Below are positions 46,130-58,638 of a stretch of DNA of 64,000 nucleotides, piece by piece. Every line of letters begins with the position of its first letter. The first letter of the stretch is position 1. Origin of the DNA: Callorhinus ursinus (Eukaryota; Chordata; Mammalia; Carnivora; Otariidae); NCBI RefSeq assembly GCF_003265705.1, contig NW_020312966.1:22413208-22477207 (forward strand), in the 5' to 3' direction. Below the pieces are notes generated by a model that saw only the letters and a program-made list of their open reading frames with translations, ran no database searches and was not told the origin of the DNA. Both the position numbers and the translations under genes were made by a program.

Positions 46130-46245
46130 AACTTATTTACTTGTTTGTTCTTTAGAAAACAAAGGCCCCAAGAAATGTGCTAGGTACCGAGAATTCCAAA
46201 AAGAATAAGACAGTTGCCCTGTCCTTAGGGACAAGTGGGGAACCA
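46130..46245 (-). mobile_element. L2-like fragment, weak
   Basis: 'aagaaatgtgctaggtaccg', 'agaataagacagttgccctg' and 'tccttagggacaagtgggg' resemble the reverse-complemented L2 3' end. Tentative. Confidence 0.35.
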
Positions 46246-46718
46246 GACTTCCTGTCAACAGCTGTAGCTCTAACTACATGGTGTGTTGAGAAATGTGACG
46301 GGGTGCTCTGGCCATAAGGTGATTTACTCGAATTAACCACTTATGGAAGTTTAGAGAGAGAAGTCAAAAAGAGATTTTTGGAGGAGTAGGAAAGGTTTAA
46401 CTGATAAATACAAGAAGATCTTGAATTAATCATAGCAGACGGAAGTTGGGTTGGGAAGGGGCTGCTGGGGGAGATTCATGGGCAGACAAAATAACTTTTA
46501 TTTTTGTGGTGTTGATCCAAGTACAGCATGTTGTAAGGATAAAATTGAGGGTTTTAAAAAGTGCCATCTTATTTTCCACCTTACTTTATTATAAGGGCTA
46601 AAGGATCTATAACCAAAAAGTCTCCAAAGAGAATTCCATTTTTCACAGAGAAAATTCCTGGTCAAAGCTCGTTTCTGTGACAGTCCCATTGCAAAAGAAA
46701 TTGTTCATTCCCTGTCCT
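46246..46718. other. No recognisable feature
   Basis: Ordinary noncoding DNA. Confidence 0.5.
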
Positions 46719-46842
46719 GGAGAGAGAGACAGAAACAGAGACAGAGACAGAGACAGAGGGAGGGTGGGAGAGAGGGATGAAGGGAGAGAGGAAGGGAGAG
46801 ATTGAGAGACAGAGACAGAGAGAGAGAGAGAGAAGGAAGGGA
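46719..46842. repeat. Purine-rich (GA/GACAGA)n tract
   Basis: About 120 bases consist almost wholly of purines on the plus strand, with GACAGA units, then GGGA-rich text, then (GA)n. The reverse open frame across it is a repeat artefact. Confidence 0.88.
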
Positions 46843-47092
46843 ATGGATACCTAGCGCCGAGTGCCAGTATGACCAGAGGAGAAGGAAGGGTCTGTAATGT
46901 TGGCTGGCCACGGAAGGCACCATTTTCACCTCACAGCAACAGGGAGAATGGCATTCCCAATGCCACTTATTTGGGCCAGTTTTAGACAGCAGGGAATGGA
47001 GAATGATCTCTGATATCTTGGGACATACAGACTGGGTGAGAATATGAACTTTAAATGAGTAATTACAAATTTTAGTGAGGGAGCAAAACCTT
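46843..47092. other. Spacer before the GATA satellite
   Basis: No feature is recognised. Confidence 0.4.
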
Positions 47093-47176
47093 TAGATAGA
47101 TGATAGATAGATAGATGATAGATAGATAGATAGATGATAGATAGATGATAGATAGATAGATAGATGATAGATAGAT

Positions 47177-47217
<41 letters not shown>

Positions 47218-48204
47218 ATGATAGATAGATAGATGATAGATAGATGATTGATAGATGATAGATAGATCGATCGATAGATAGATAGATGATAGATAGATGA
47301 TAGACAGATAGATAGATGATAGATGATAGATAGATGATAGATAGATGATTGATAGATAGATGATAGATAGATCGATCGATAGATAGATAGATGATAGATA
47401 GATAGATGATAGATAGATAGATAGATGATAGATGATAGATAGATGATAGATAGATCGATAGATAGATAGATGANNNNNNNNNNNNNNNNNNNNNNNNNNN
47501 NNNNNNNNNNNNNNNNNNNNNNNNNNNNNNNNNNNNNNNNNNNNNNNNNNNNNNNNNNNNNNNNNNNNNNNNNTAGATAGATGATAGATAGATAGATGAT
47601 AGATAGATGATAGATCGATCAATAGATAGATAGATAGATGATAGATAGATAGATAGATGATAGATAGATAGATAGACAGATGATAGATAGATGATAGATA
47701 GATAGATAGATAGATGATAGATAGATGATAGATAGATAGATAGATGATAGATAGATAGATGATAGATAGATGATTGATAGATAGATGATAGATAGATAGA
47801 TAGACAGATGATAGATAGATGATAGATAGATGATAGATAGATCGATCGATAGATAGATAGATGATAGATAGATAGATAGACAGATGATAAATAGATGATA
47901 GATAGATGATAGATCGATCGATAGATAGATAGATGATAGATAGAAAGATAGACAGATGATAGATAGATGATAGATAGATAGATAGATGATAGATAGATAG
48001 ATGATAGATAGATGATAGATAGATGATAGATAGATAGATGATAGATAGATGATAGATAGATCGATCGATAGATAGATAGATGATAGATAGATGATAGATG
48101 ATAGATGATAGATAGATAGATAGATAGATTGATAGATAGATAGATGATAGATAGATGATAGATGATAGATGATAGATAGATGATAGATAGATAGATAGAT
48201 GATA
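47093..48204. repeat. GATA/GATGATA compound satellite
   Basis: About 1.1 kb is built from GATA tetramers broken by GATGATA, GACA, GATT and GATCGATC variants. The GATCGATC or GATCGATA variant starts at 47265, 47370, 47453, 47613, 47840, 47912 and 48059, so the higher-order pattern is irregular, with 72 to 147 bases between neighbours on the same side of the gap. The minus-strand 176-codon frame rich in SIYLS and HLS is a product of the repeat, not a protein. Confidence 0.96.
47474..47573. other. Assembly gap, 100 N
   Basis: Exactly 100 unknown bases lie within the GATA satellite. A round 100 usually marks a gap of unknown size, so the true array may be longer. Confidence 0.97.
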
Positions 48205-48327
48205 TGATTTCTTATAGGGACATGAATTTACCTAATTATGAGAGAGTCTCTGTAAGACTGATGCAGGAGCTTGAAGTCTGTAGGGCAGGCAGCTAAGAAG
48301 GGAAAATGGATTTAAAATGAGTGAGAG
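48205..48327. other. Spacer after the GATA satellite
   Basis: No feature is recognised. Confidence 0.4.
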
Positions 48328-48526
48328 AGGGGCACCTGGGCTGCTCAGTCAGTTAAGTGTCTGCCTTCAGCTCAGGTCATGATTTCAGGGTCCTGGGATC
48401 AAGCCTTGCCTCTGGCTCCCTGCTAAGGGGGGAGTCCGCTTCTCCCTCTCCCTCTGCCCCTCCCCCCTGCTTGTGCGCTCTCTCTCTCTCTCTCAAATAA
48501 ATAAATAAATTCTTTAAATAAAAGAA
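48328..48526 (+). mobile_element. CAN-SINE
   Basis: It begins 'ggggcacctgggctgctcag', continues 'gtctgccttcagctcaggtc' and 'agggtcctgggatcaagcc', then a CT-rich run and 'aaataaataaataaattctt'. Target duplications are not clear. Confidence 0.92.
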
Positions 48527-48908
48527 AGTATTTATAGGGAATGTGCATGTTGGGAGAGGGATGTAATGTGCAGTTTCTCACTCCCACCAGCAGTTATATT
48601 TGGACAGGTACATGCAATGTGGGAAAGGTTCAAGAGTGGCAGCAAGACTTCTATATAAAATATTTTCTATAGAGTTTTGAGATTTGAATGATAAAAATAA
48701 ACTATTTTTTCAATTAGTCAAAACTCTAAAAATGCCTCAAACTAAATACGAAATAAAATAAAATATATATTGAAGTGGTAACATAAATGCATAGAAAAAA
48801 TATTCATATCCAATGCCATTAAAATTAATCTATTTCACTTAAACTAGAAATAAAAGCATTAGAATAAAGGACAACTTCAGCTATACACACTTAGGAGGAT
48901 GATGTTTA
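48527..48908. other. No recognisable feature
   Basis: AT-rich noncoding DNA. Confidence 0.45.
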
Positions 48909-49142
48909 GGACAAAAAATTTAGGGGCGCCTGGGTGGCTCAATTGGTTAAGGGTCTGCCTTTGGCTCAGGTCATGATCCCAGGTCACCGTGTAGGTCTCT
49001 GTGCTCAGCGGGGAGTATGCTTCTCCCTCTCCCTCCACCCCCTCCCCCGGTCATGCTCTCTCACTCTCTCTCTCTCTTTTTCTTTCTCGACTAAATAAAT
49101 AAAATCTTTAAAAAATTTTTTAAAAAGGGCAAAAAAATTTTA
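48909..49142 (+). mobile_element. CAN-SINE with a deletion in the body
   Basis: It starts 'ggggcgcctgggtggctca' at 48923. After 'gatcccagg' the usual 'gtcctgggatcgagcccc' is replaced by 'tcaccgtgtaggtc', so the B-box part is altered. The CT run and 'aaataaaatctttaaaa' follow. Approximate duplications are 'ggacaaaaaattta' (48909-48922) and 'ggcaaaaaaatttta' (49128-49142). Confidence 0.9.
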
Positions 49143-49180
49143 AAATTAAATTTCAAAAATTAAATAAGTGGCTTTTTGTT

Positions 49181-49351
49181 AAAAGTGGTTTTGGGTATTA
49201 AAGAGGGCATGTTCTGCGTAGAGCACTGGGTGTTATGCACAAACCATGAATCATGGAACACTACATCAGAAACTAAGGATGGAACGTATGGTGATTAACA
49301 TAACAATAAAAAATTTTAAAAAATGCTCCTGGATTAAAAAAAAGTGGTTTT
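49181..49351 (+). mobile_element. Very short L1 tail insertion with extra 3' sequence
   Basis: The body 49193-49339 contains 'gagcactgggtgttatgcac', 'aaaccatgaatcatggaaca' and 'tatggtgattaacataacaa', the carnivore L1 3' end. After the first A-rich stretch comes 'tgctcctggatt' and a second A-run. Duplication 'aaaagtggtttt' is exact at 49181-49192 and 49340-49351. Confidence 0.88.
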
Positions 49352-49550
49352 AATTAAAAAATAGTCTTGCTAATTTTATTTGTTGCTATTTTGAAACTAG
49401 TCTTTTTTCATTGAGGGAGGATATAATTAACAAATTATGTTAATGATGTTGGGAGTCGAGATTTTTAGGATAAGAAAAAATAAATGTAATTAATGGAAAC
49501 ACTATGATATTAAAATTGAATTGAAAGTACTACCATAAACTAATGGGTTT

Positions 49551-49782
49551 TGAAAATATGTATCCTTGGGCGCCTGGGTGGCTCAGTTGGTTAAGCGACT
49601 GCCTTCGGCTCAGGTCATGATCCTGGAGTCCTGGGATCGAGTCCCACATCGGGCTCCCTGCTCAGCAGGGGGTCTGCTTCTCCCTCTGACCCTCTTCCCT
49701 CTCATGCTCTCTGTCTCTCATTCTCTCTCTCACAAATAAATAAATAAAATCTTTAAAAAAAAAAATGAAAATATGTATCCTT
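49551..49782 (+). mobile_element. CAN-SINE with perfect 17-bp target duplication
   Basis: The body 49568-49765 starts 'gggcgcctgggtggctcag' and keeps 'gactgccttcggctcaggtc', 'gggatcgagtcccacatcgg' and the 'aaataaaatctttaaaa' tail. The duplication 'tgaaaatatgtatcctt' is identical at 49551-49567 and 49766-49782, which suggests a fairly young insertion. Confidence 0.96.
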
Positions 49783-49979
49783 TTCTCCAGTAAAAAAGCC
49801 TAGAAGTAACATTGTCCCAGTATACCTGAGGGCCCATAGAGACCAGTGTGTCTTCTTCTACCATTTCCCACCTGTGAAATTGGGCTTTTTTGGGGAAATA
49901 GGTGATTCCAGTTTTAAGAGAAGGTAAAAGATAAATCTAAAAAGCAAGAAATATATATATTTTTTTAAAAATGGGGCCT
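49783..49979. other. No recognisable feature
   Basis: Short spacer between the SINE and the next L1 fragment. Confidence 0.4.
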
Positions 49980-50935
49980 GTTTTTGAAAATGACCTGAAT
50001 GTTTATACAAAAGTCATAAGGCATCTACAAGAAATTACTAGAAATCATAAGTAAATTTAACAAGATCAAAGAGTAAAAGATGAAAATACAAAAGCAATTG
50101 TATTTTTTTAAATAATGTCAAGGAACAATTGGGAGTTGAAATAAAAACAATACCTAAGAATATTAAAATGTGTGGGATAGATTTCACAATATCCATATTC
50201 AATTGTATTTTTATATAGTAGTTGTAAGCATTTGGGAAATGAAATCTTAAAACTTCTCTTTACCATAGCATGAAAAAAATACTTAGGAATAAATCATAAA
50301 TCAGGTACACTACTTCAAAAAATGCAAAAAAATTCTAAGTTAAAGGAGACCTAGATGAATGTATACACATGTTAAGAAATAAGTTATCCACAAATTGATT
50401 TATAGATTCAATGCAATCAAAATCATAATCTCAGCAAACATTTCTGTAGAAACTGACAGAGTTTCTAAAATTTATATGGAAATCCAAAAGCTGAAGAGAA
50501 CCTAAAGCAATCTTAGAAATGGAAAATAAAATTGAAAACTTAAACGACTCACTCCCAGGCTTACTACTAAAGTCACCATAATCAAGACACAGCTATATTG
50601 GCATAAAAATATACAGGAGAGGAATAGAACAGAATATAGAGTCCAGAAGCAGGCGAACATTATTAACGCAAATTGATTTTGACAAAGGCGCCAAAGCCAT
50701 TTAATGGGGAAGGGGAAATTTCTTTAACAAACGGTGCTATAAGAACTGGATAAATACAGGAAGAAAATGGATGCATCTATTTAAAAAAATGAATCTCAAT
50801 CCTTACCTCAAATCATACATAAAAATTAATTTCAGATGGATCATAGTCCTCAATGTGCAAGTTAAAACCATCAACTTTTAACAGAAAGTAAAAGAAATTA
50901 TCTTCACACTCTGGGTGTAGGCAAAGATATATACA
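49980..50935 (+). mobile_element. L1 ORF2 fragment
   Basis: 'agattcaatgcaatcaaaat', 'aatttatatggaaatccaaa', 'caagacacagctatattggc', 'ttgattttgacaaaggcgcc', 'gggaaggggaaatttcttta' and 'tttcagatggatcatagtc' are in ORF2 C-terminal order. Frames are broken throughout and both ends are truncated. Confidence 0.75.
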
Positions 50936-51015
50936 TATATATCTTTATATATGAGTGTGTGTATATATACTATGTATATATGTATATTCTACGGATATAT
51001 ACACTTTAATCTGTA
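50926..51015. repeat. TA-rich / TATG tract
   Basis: Alternating TA with TG interruptions directly follows the L1 fragment and may have grown from its sequence. Confidence 0.8.
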
Positions 51016-54000
51016 TATACTGAGCTTGGGAGTCAGGCACCACCCAAGGGAACCGATCTGAGATAGATTGAAGGGGAGATAGCAATTGAGAGATTCGAGG
51101 CTAGCTGAGATGTGTTAGTGTGAGAGAAGACAAAGCATGGAGACAAAGCAATTTGAACATTAAAATAACAGGTACAGAAGACACTGACAGAGTCACCTGA
51201 GAAAACACATCAAAGAAGCCACCGGCCAATAGTCTCAGGAAAGACAGAAAGGTCCAGCATTACAGGGACTGAAAACATGTAGCTGAATGGTTTACGTCAA
51301 GATCATCGGCGATGTTGTGGACAGCATTTCTGGTGAATCATGGAGCAGAAAACAGACTGGCACATTACATCTCCATGACTTCTTTCAGCGGCCCAACAAA
51401 ACATGCCGTAAATAAACTTACAGGAGATTTTTTCATATAACTGGATAAAATCATCATAGGGAACTCCCCATAGAATCACTCATGCAGGAAAAAATGCAAA
51501 GAATCTCTATGAAATATATGTTGTATGAGATAATATCATTAATTGCATAATCAGAAAAAAATGAACTGATTAGAAAACAACATATTATATTCAAGGATGA
51601 GTCAAAACAAGTGGATACAACTGCTCCCTTATCATGCAAACTTTGGAGGTATATATACAGTCCTACAAAACCGACAGGTGGATGTTGCCAAAATGAAGAT
51701 AACAGAAACAGGAACTAATAGAAACATACACCCTAACTTATGTGTTCCAAGTAAACTAGGGTACATTATATATTTCTTATTAAGATTTTACAGAAAAGAA
51801 AGATAAAGTAATAAAAATGACTTCCACGGGGAAGAAAATATTCAGCGTTGCTTTACACTGCGCAGGTGTTTTCTAGATATTTTTCCTCTTCCCATCACTG
51901 TCAAGTAAATGATTTCCAGTGGGCTGAACAGCAGTGAAAAGTGAAATTAACTTCCAGAGACAATGGTTTTTACAAAAATCACAGTATAATAAACACTAAT
52001 AAAATAAAAAGAATTATGATAATAACAATAGTAATTTTAAAGCACATTTCTATTAAGAAGTACTGAAAATTTAGGTAGTTTGAAAGGGAAATTAGGCTTG
52101 TGTTTGCTGTCTACCTTCCAGGTTTACCCTCTTTGAAATACCTTGCATTGTAGTGGACAAATGGGGAAATACGGAATAACAAAAAGAGTATTAGCTGAGT
52201 GCAAAATCTCCATCTGGGGGTTAGAAAAAAAACGTATTTAATGTCTCTACCATATACTTATATCCATCTATCTGGCTGGTGTAAAAGTGAATCCAGAATT
52301 CTCTCTGCTTGCTGAATCTCTCCATCAGACATCAGTGAATGTTCAAGGTGTCTTTATATTTTCTTTGGTGACTACACGAAAGATCTGGCAATGGAGAAGA
52401 CACAGCATGTTAGGAGCATACTCTGAGAAGGACCTAGCTATGCTGGCCATTTCCCACCACTTGCTAGAAAGTCTCTGTGCATATAGAAGGATCTGTGGCC
52501 AATTCAGATGAAAGTAAGGTCCTTCAGGCTGGATACTTAGATCTATCTTTATATGCAATCTACTTGTTGGAGAGCCCAAGGGCATGACAACAGAGGGAAA
52601 ATAAATGAACTATTACAATAGGAAAAAAATTCCCTTCATTCTGTCATTTTTAATATAAGAGCTAAACTTGAGTTCAGGGCCTATATGTCTGCAGTAAGAT
52701 TTCATTTTATCATTTAATGAACCCAAACGGAAATTGTTTAATGCAAGAACTCATAGGATAGTTCATGCAAATGGAGGAAGCAATCAATTCAAAAGAGCTG
52801 TTAGACTAATGTCTTCCAGTGACGATAATAAACTGAAATGCTAAATAGGCACCTACAACAGCTCCTAGTCTGCTTCAAATCACTGAGCCAGAAACGCATC
52901 ATCCTGGCGAAGGGGACCAGCATTATGGTACATATTTTGTCAAGTTCACGAGAGATCTTCTTGATGTGAAACTCATTTGATGTTTCCCTTCTGCACAGAA
53001 AACAAACAAACAAAAACGGATACTAAAAGCTCTCTTTTATGTCAGAGAAATCTGACTATGCCAAGAGATAAATTTGAATGGATTGTTGCACAAGGATCCA
53101 TGTGAATGTAGTCCAAATATGTCCCGTGAGTTTTAGAATACGTTCATATCTTAATCTTGCCTTTTGCAGAGATTCCTAGTTTCTATTGGTAAAGTTCTTT
53201 GAAGCTCTTGGTTTAAATGCTGACTAAAGTTCAATGTCTGATTATTTATCTTTTCATCTGGTAACATGGTTTCCAAAATATAGCTCTACAGATTGTGCAC
53301 CATATGTTTTCGAGTATAGGACTATTCTCCAGAAGTATTTGCTTCGTATATCCAATAACAGAATTACTTGTCTGTTGGATACTGCGTAATTTTTTAATGC
53401 AATTATAATACATTTTGAGAGCTGACATTTCTCTCTTTTTGAAAGAATAGTTTCATAAATGGAGAAAGAGAATTTGTAAATTTTACCCTTTAGAGCTAAG
53501 ATCGGTGCCCACTGGTATAAATATGACATAACATGAACTGCAGATGGATAGATTGGTTAACAGTGGCATTTGATCAAAAAGGGATGGTTGACTACAAAGG
53601 GACAACATGAAGGAATTTTCTTGGATTATGGAACTATTCACTAAATGATTGTGGGGATGATTGCACCAGTCTATATGGGCCTTTATAATCACAGAACCAT
53701 CTACACAAAAGAAAACGCTATGTATTATCTGTCTACCTAAAATAGAGGTATAGAGGTGGATGCATGGGTGCATACATTTTCAAACATTTAAAATAGGTTC
53801 ATTTATTTGTATGTAAATTGTATCTAAATAAAGTAGATTAAAGATATAATTTTGTCATTTCCTACATATTCAAGCCTACAAAGCTACAAAGTAACTATTC
53901 GCTCATGTTTCTGTCATGAAGAGGAAAAATAATATTTTTATACAATATACACAAAGCTATGTTTAGCTTTGAACAACATCAAATATACAATCTCCTGTTT

Positions 54001-54879
54001 CACAACGTATTAGTGACTTTGATTAAGATGGCCAAAATAATTGACTTGTGTTTAACTTTCTAATCTAATTGAATAATCACAGTGGGTTTTTTTCCCCCAG
54101 ATTAAGCTCTTTAACTTAGTCCTTAAACTTCTTTTTTTCTCCATATTTCAGATCCTAGAATTATTATTGGAAAACAATCTACATATTCAACTTTAAAATG
54201 AGAGCTCTATTTACATTAACAGTTTATAGTTCTATTTACATTACATATCCTAGAAAGAAATCAAACAATGAGTCTATTTGTATTAAGAATATATTACTAC
54301 CTGCTAGTAAAGGATGTTTTTTGTGTTCTTGCTGACATTGTATTTTGATGGCTCAATTTTCATCCACCACTTTTTTTTTTCAGAAATACTACAAATCATC
54401 TTCGTATGGGACACTAGGTCACTCGGCGTCATTAACATTTTTTATCACCAAAGTTTTTTATGTCATTAGATTACACGGTTTGGCACCTTTCCTCATTGTG
54501 TTAAAGCACTTCCATATTGCAACATGAAAATCTCAATTTTTAAAATATTTTAGGAAAATAAAATAGAGTAATTTAAGAAACTAAGTCTCTCATCAAGATG
54601 CGAAAGAAAAAAACGTAGGTTCATAAAATAATTTAAATGAACACAAGGGCAGACACAAAAGATGGTTGGGTGAAAAGAAATGTCCATCAAAGGACAATTA
54701 GTCAGGAAAACCAATTGAGTAGAACAAGTGTATATTTCTGGAAAAAGTTTTATCTGTGTAAATTTCTAGTTGGAGAATTATCAATTGACATGGACTTCTT
54801 AGGGCCGTGTTTGTTCCAGACTGTACAGCTATGTTCATTACATTCTTGCAAGTACTAAATAACCATGATTTTACTTTTG
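51016..54879. other. Quiet noncoding DNA
   Basis: Nearly 4 kb without a repeat or gene that I can name. Open frames are at most 96 codons, scattered on both strands and without motif. It may be single-copy sequence. Confidence 0.5.
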
Positions 54880-55000
54880 TATGTTTGCTGCTTGAGTGAC
54901 CTAAACATGGCATTTCCCTTAATTTTCATTTGTCTGATTATTAGTGAGGCTGAAAGTTTTTTTTCATGTGTTTGTTGGCTATTGGATATCTTCATCAGTG

Positions 55001-55090
55001 AATGTAAACAATATTTATTGAGCACCTGCTGCAATGAATGAAGCATAAGCCTTTCTGGCTTCATGAAGCTCGCATTCCAGGGAATGCTTA
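55001..55090 (-). mobile_element. L2-like fragment within L1
   Basis: 'aacaatatttattgagcacc' and 'gctcgcattccaggg' resemble a reverse-complemented L2 3' end. It interrupts antisense L1 sequence. The boundaries are approximate. Confidence 0.5.
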
Positions 55091-56013
55091 CTTAAATTCT
55101 TTGATGATTTTCTACTAGTACGTTTATTATTAATATATTAATATTTGAAGTGTGTCATTTGATTTAGTGTATTTTTAATCTTTATTAAATATTTGTAGTT
55201 GTTAATCCAATAATCTTTTCTCAGGATGATTCCCAAAGCAAGTGTTGATGCTTAGAAAGATGTTTCTTATTTATATTTCTCTTACAATTTATTTTTAATA
55301 GACTTTTCAGTCAATGTTGCCATAGGAAATATATGGATATATGTTATTACATTGATTTCTAATCTCCTCTAATATTGAATTAATTGTCCAATGTTTTCAT
55401 TGAATAATTCTCTCCTTCCTTATTGACTTAAAATGACTACTCTATTAAATATTGTTGTATTTTAAATACAAGTGTCTGTATTCAGGATACTTCTTCACTT
55501 GTATTACTTTGTATCAACTTAGTCCCTACTTATGTAATTGTCAAACACTATTATATATTTCAATATCTGGTCACACCTCTTTACTCCTCTTTAAAAAAAA
55601 AACTGTCATCATTCATCTCTTCCATTTATAATTTCCAGTAAACCTTTTTTTCCCCAGTAAACTTTTAAAACACTTTGCAATTTTATAAGAGAAATTGTGT
55701 TAGGATTTTATTTGAAATTATTTTGAAGCTATTTTTAAAATGAGAATGAATTGACATTATTAAAGTATTTAGTATTTCCATCTAAGAACATGATATAGCT
55801 GTCTTTTTAGTTAACACTTTCAATATGTCAAAAAATTCTATAGTCTCTTCATATTTGCCCCACAGAGTGTTGGTTAAATTAGTTTCCTGGTGTTTTGTAT
55901 TTTTGGTTGATAATACACATGGAGTTGTTTCTCCATTATATTTTCTTTTTTTTCTCCATTATATTTTCTAATTGATTATTAACTCTTTTTAATGTTTCCA
56001 ATTTAAGTCAGAT

Positions 56014-56030
56014 TCCCCCCCCCCCCCGCC
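56014..56030. repeat. Poly-C run
   Basis: About 13 C bases in a row followed by 'gccc'. It is a simple homopolymer, with length uncertain because of sequencing error in such runs. Confidence 0.85.
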
Positions 56031-56132
56031 CAATGGATAGTACTAATTGGATTTTGTGATCCTGAAATGCTTACTAATGCTGATGCATTTTGGTTTTCTT
56101 CTTCATTAACTCATGACATATTCACTGACTTT

Positions 56133-56373
56133 AGAAAATAGTCTGGTTTGGGGTGCCTGGGTGGCTCAGTCATTAAGCATCTGCCTTTGGCTTAGGTCAT
56201 GATCCCAGGGTCCTGGGATCGAGCCCCATATCCGGCTCCCTGCTCGGCAGGAAGCCTGCTTCTCCCGCTTCCATTCCCCGCGCTTGTGTTCCTGCTCTCG
56301 CTAACTCTCTCTCTCTGTCAAATAAATAAATAAAATCTTTAAAAAAAAAAAGAAAAGAAAATAGTCTGGTTTG
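56133..56373 (+). mobile_element. CAN-SINE with perfect 17-bp target duplication
   Basis: The body begins 'gggtgcctgggtggctcag' (56150) and includes 'gatcccagggtcctgggatc', 'ctccctgctcggcaggaagc' and 'gtcaaataaataaataaaat'. The duplication 'agaaaatagtctggttt' is identical at 56133-56149 and 56356-56372. It lies just past the recognised antisense L1. Confidence 0.96.
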
Positions 56374-58638
56374 CTGTCATTCAAAGACAACTGTTTTCAG
56401 TTTAGTTACTGAGAAAAGTTTTATTTTTTAATTTGAATCTTAATATGCCAAAGCCTTCACACTGATAAACTTGTGTTACTTTTCAGCTCTACAGATTTTC
56501 AGCCAGATAGTGTAAGCTATTTATAAATGACAAAGCCCTACAACCAATTAGCCCATGTGATAGATGTTATTACAAAAATTGGGATAAAGCTTTTAAGCAA
56601 GCAAACAAAAAGGAACTTTTCCTGGGCTTGACATCTCAAGTGCCTGCAAAAGCTTAATTAAAGGTTCAGGGCAGGAGAGTGTAAAGACATTTGTAAGGTT
56701 TCCTTTGGGTCTCTACCTGTCCCCTCATTTTCCTCCCCTAGGAACAGATACTCACAAGTAAGCCATTGAAAGGCAAGCTGAAATCGTGCAGTTTCACACA
56801 TGATGGGAAATCGAGAAGATCCTGTCTTCTTCCTCTTCTTTTTTTCTTGCTTCTGATTGGGTTTTTCACTCAGCAAAATTTGTTCCTTCAGGGCTTAAAA
56901 AAAAATTAAGATTGCATTTTACTGTGAATTCCAACTGGAGACAGACCTGGACTTCTTCCCATGCTGAGTCCAGCCCAGACATTTATTTTCTCAAGGATCT
57001 TTATAAATAGGCTATTGAATAAATTGGTCTTATTGGAATAATTACTTTTCATCACACTCAGGCTCCTGTTTGCAGAATCTAGGGACAAAGTTAGAACAAC
57101 AAGGGCAAACTGAAATGGGATCCAGAATGCAGCCTTTGGTTTACCTCAGAATAATAACCCTAACCTATGTCTGTTCAAAAGCCTAGGCTTTCTGCTAAAG
57201 CAAACATTGGGTAGGGGGTGCTCCTGGCAATCACCTAACAAATTCAATTGCTCCATAGTCAAGCAGAATCACTCAGAAGAAATTCTACTTTATGTGTAGT
57301 TTTTGTCCGTTTGTTTTTTTCATAAAATCATAGTTGGAAGGAACCAATCATCCACCCAGACCATATAGTCCTTGGAGGGTAACCTTTCTAGGTGATCCTA
57401 TGCTACATGTCTCTTCCGCAGAAAGACACAGAATTGTTCAGTGAGAAAAATCACATGAAGTCATAGATTAAAAAAAAATAAATATAAGTTCTTTGAGCCC
57501 CAGCTATTCCATTTGGCTCAATGTTTTTTCTTGTCCTGGCTTCTATACTATATGAAGTCTCTCTACTGTTGAATTATAAGGCCTTCCTATTTGGTCCACT
57601 TGATCATATATAACCATCGCTAAAGTCCGCTTCCTGAGTCTCAAATGTTGAGTTGATTCAACATCCCTTAAATCACCACAGTTTCAATACCCTATCTACT
57701 ACTTCACCAGATGGCAACCATACCCTGGCTCTGATTTGCAAATCTCAATAATTCTAACCTGCTTCTTCCCAGCCATCTCACTTTGAGTATCTTATAATTG
57801 CATAGCCACCTCTAGCCCACAGTGGCAGAGTCGATCCAGTGAGGGAAGGGAAATTTCTGATCCCCACCTAGGAAGAATGACCTAACTCCAACTTCTTTGT
57901 TGACTCTAGACTTTTTTTTTTTAATGCTCCTTGTGACCCCCTTCAAAATAATCAATGAAGAAAGAGGTAAATTTAATCTAATAAGAATATGTTTTATCTT
58001 TTTTTCTAAATCATTTTTAAAAATGAATTTTCAGACTTACGAATGTTACTTTGAGTAGCAATGAGAGTGAGAAGTCTTTCTTCTTGAGTTGATTTGATTT
58101 TTCAATCAGCAAGCTTCATAAGATTATTATGTTTTAGGAAGAGGGGAAGTCATTACAAAAGAAAGGCAATGTTTCTTTGTGTTACTTGACAATAATGTTT
58201 TGGTATTATTTACAAAGTCATTCTAAATTAGAACTTCTGAATTGGGGTTGGAAAAATATAAGATTGTTAGAATAATTATAGAAAAACCCAGAGTGAGTAA
58301 TTAAATAAAGAAAACAATCTATTCGGACGTACTATGTTGTGTTTTAGAAAGCAGCCCTATCATGGGCAACTGTATTCTTGCAGTAATGAACATACCTAGT
58401 TCCTAGGTCTTGATCTCTAATACCATCCTCTTATTAAAGTAACCAGAACCCCTTGGAGAAATGGCTGCTTCCTGGGCATGCAGCATAAGAAATACAAGGT
58501 GCACTTGGAGCATCCTGTAGTGTCAGAAAGTAAGGATCTGCTCAAAGACAAACAAGACAAAGCAAAAACCAGCTCACTTTGATGAGAGTATGTCAAAGGA
58601 ATAGAGCACCCAACTGAAAGAGCTCCCAGTGGCCAAGT
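56374..58638. other. Quiet noncoding DNA
   Basis: No gene or confident repeat. A weak ancient-SINE or L3-like piece may lie at 57325-57400 ('aaaatcatagttggaaggaa'). Open frames are short and without motif. Confidence 0.5.

Larger units (their letters stand above)
54880..56132 (-). mobile_element. Antisense L1 (old L1M type)
   Basis: 'ttttcatttgtctgattatt' (54924-54943) and 'tttgttggctattggatatc' (54971-54990) match the ORF2 C-terminus in reverse. 'ggattttatttgaaattatt' (55704-55723) and 'gaattgacattattaaagta' (55748-55767) match the preceding ORF2 part. An L2-like piece at 55001-55090 interrupts it. No frame survives. Confidence 0.6.

Noticed and set aside
47092..47622. A 176-codon minus-strand frame rich in SIYLSSIYHLS
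   Set aside because: It is the translation of a GATA repeat and crosses the N gap. Tetranucleotide arrays give long frames without stops by composition.
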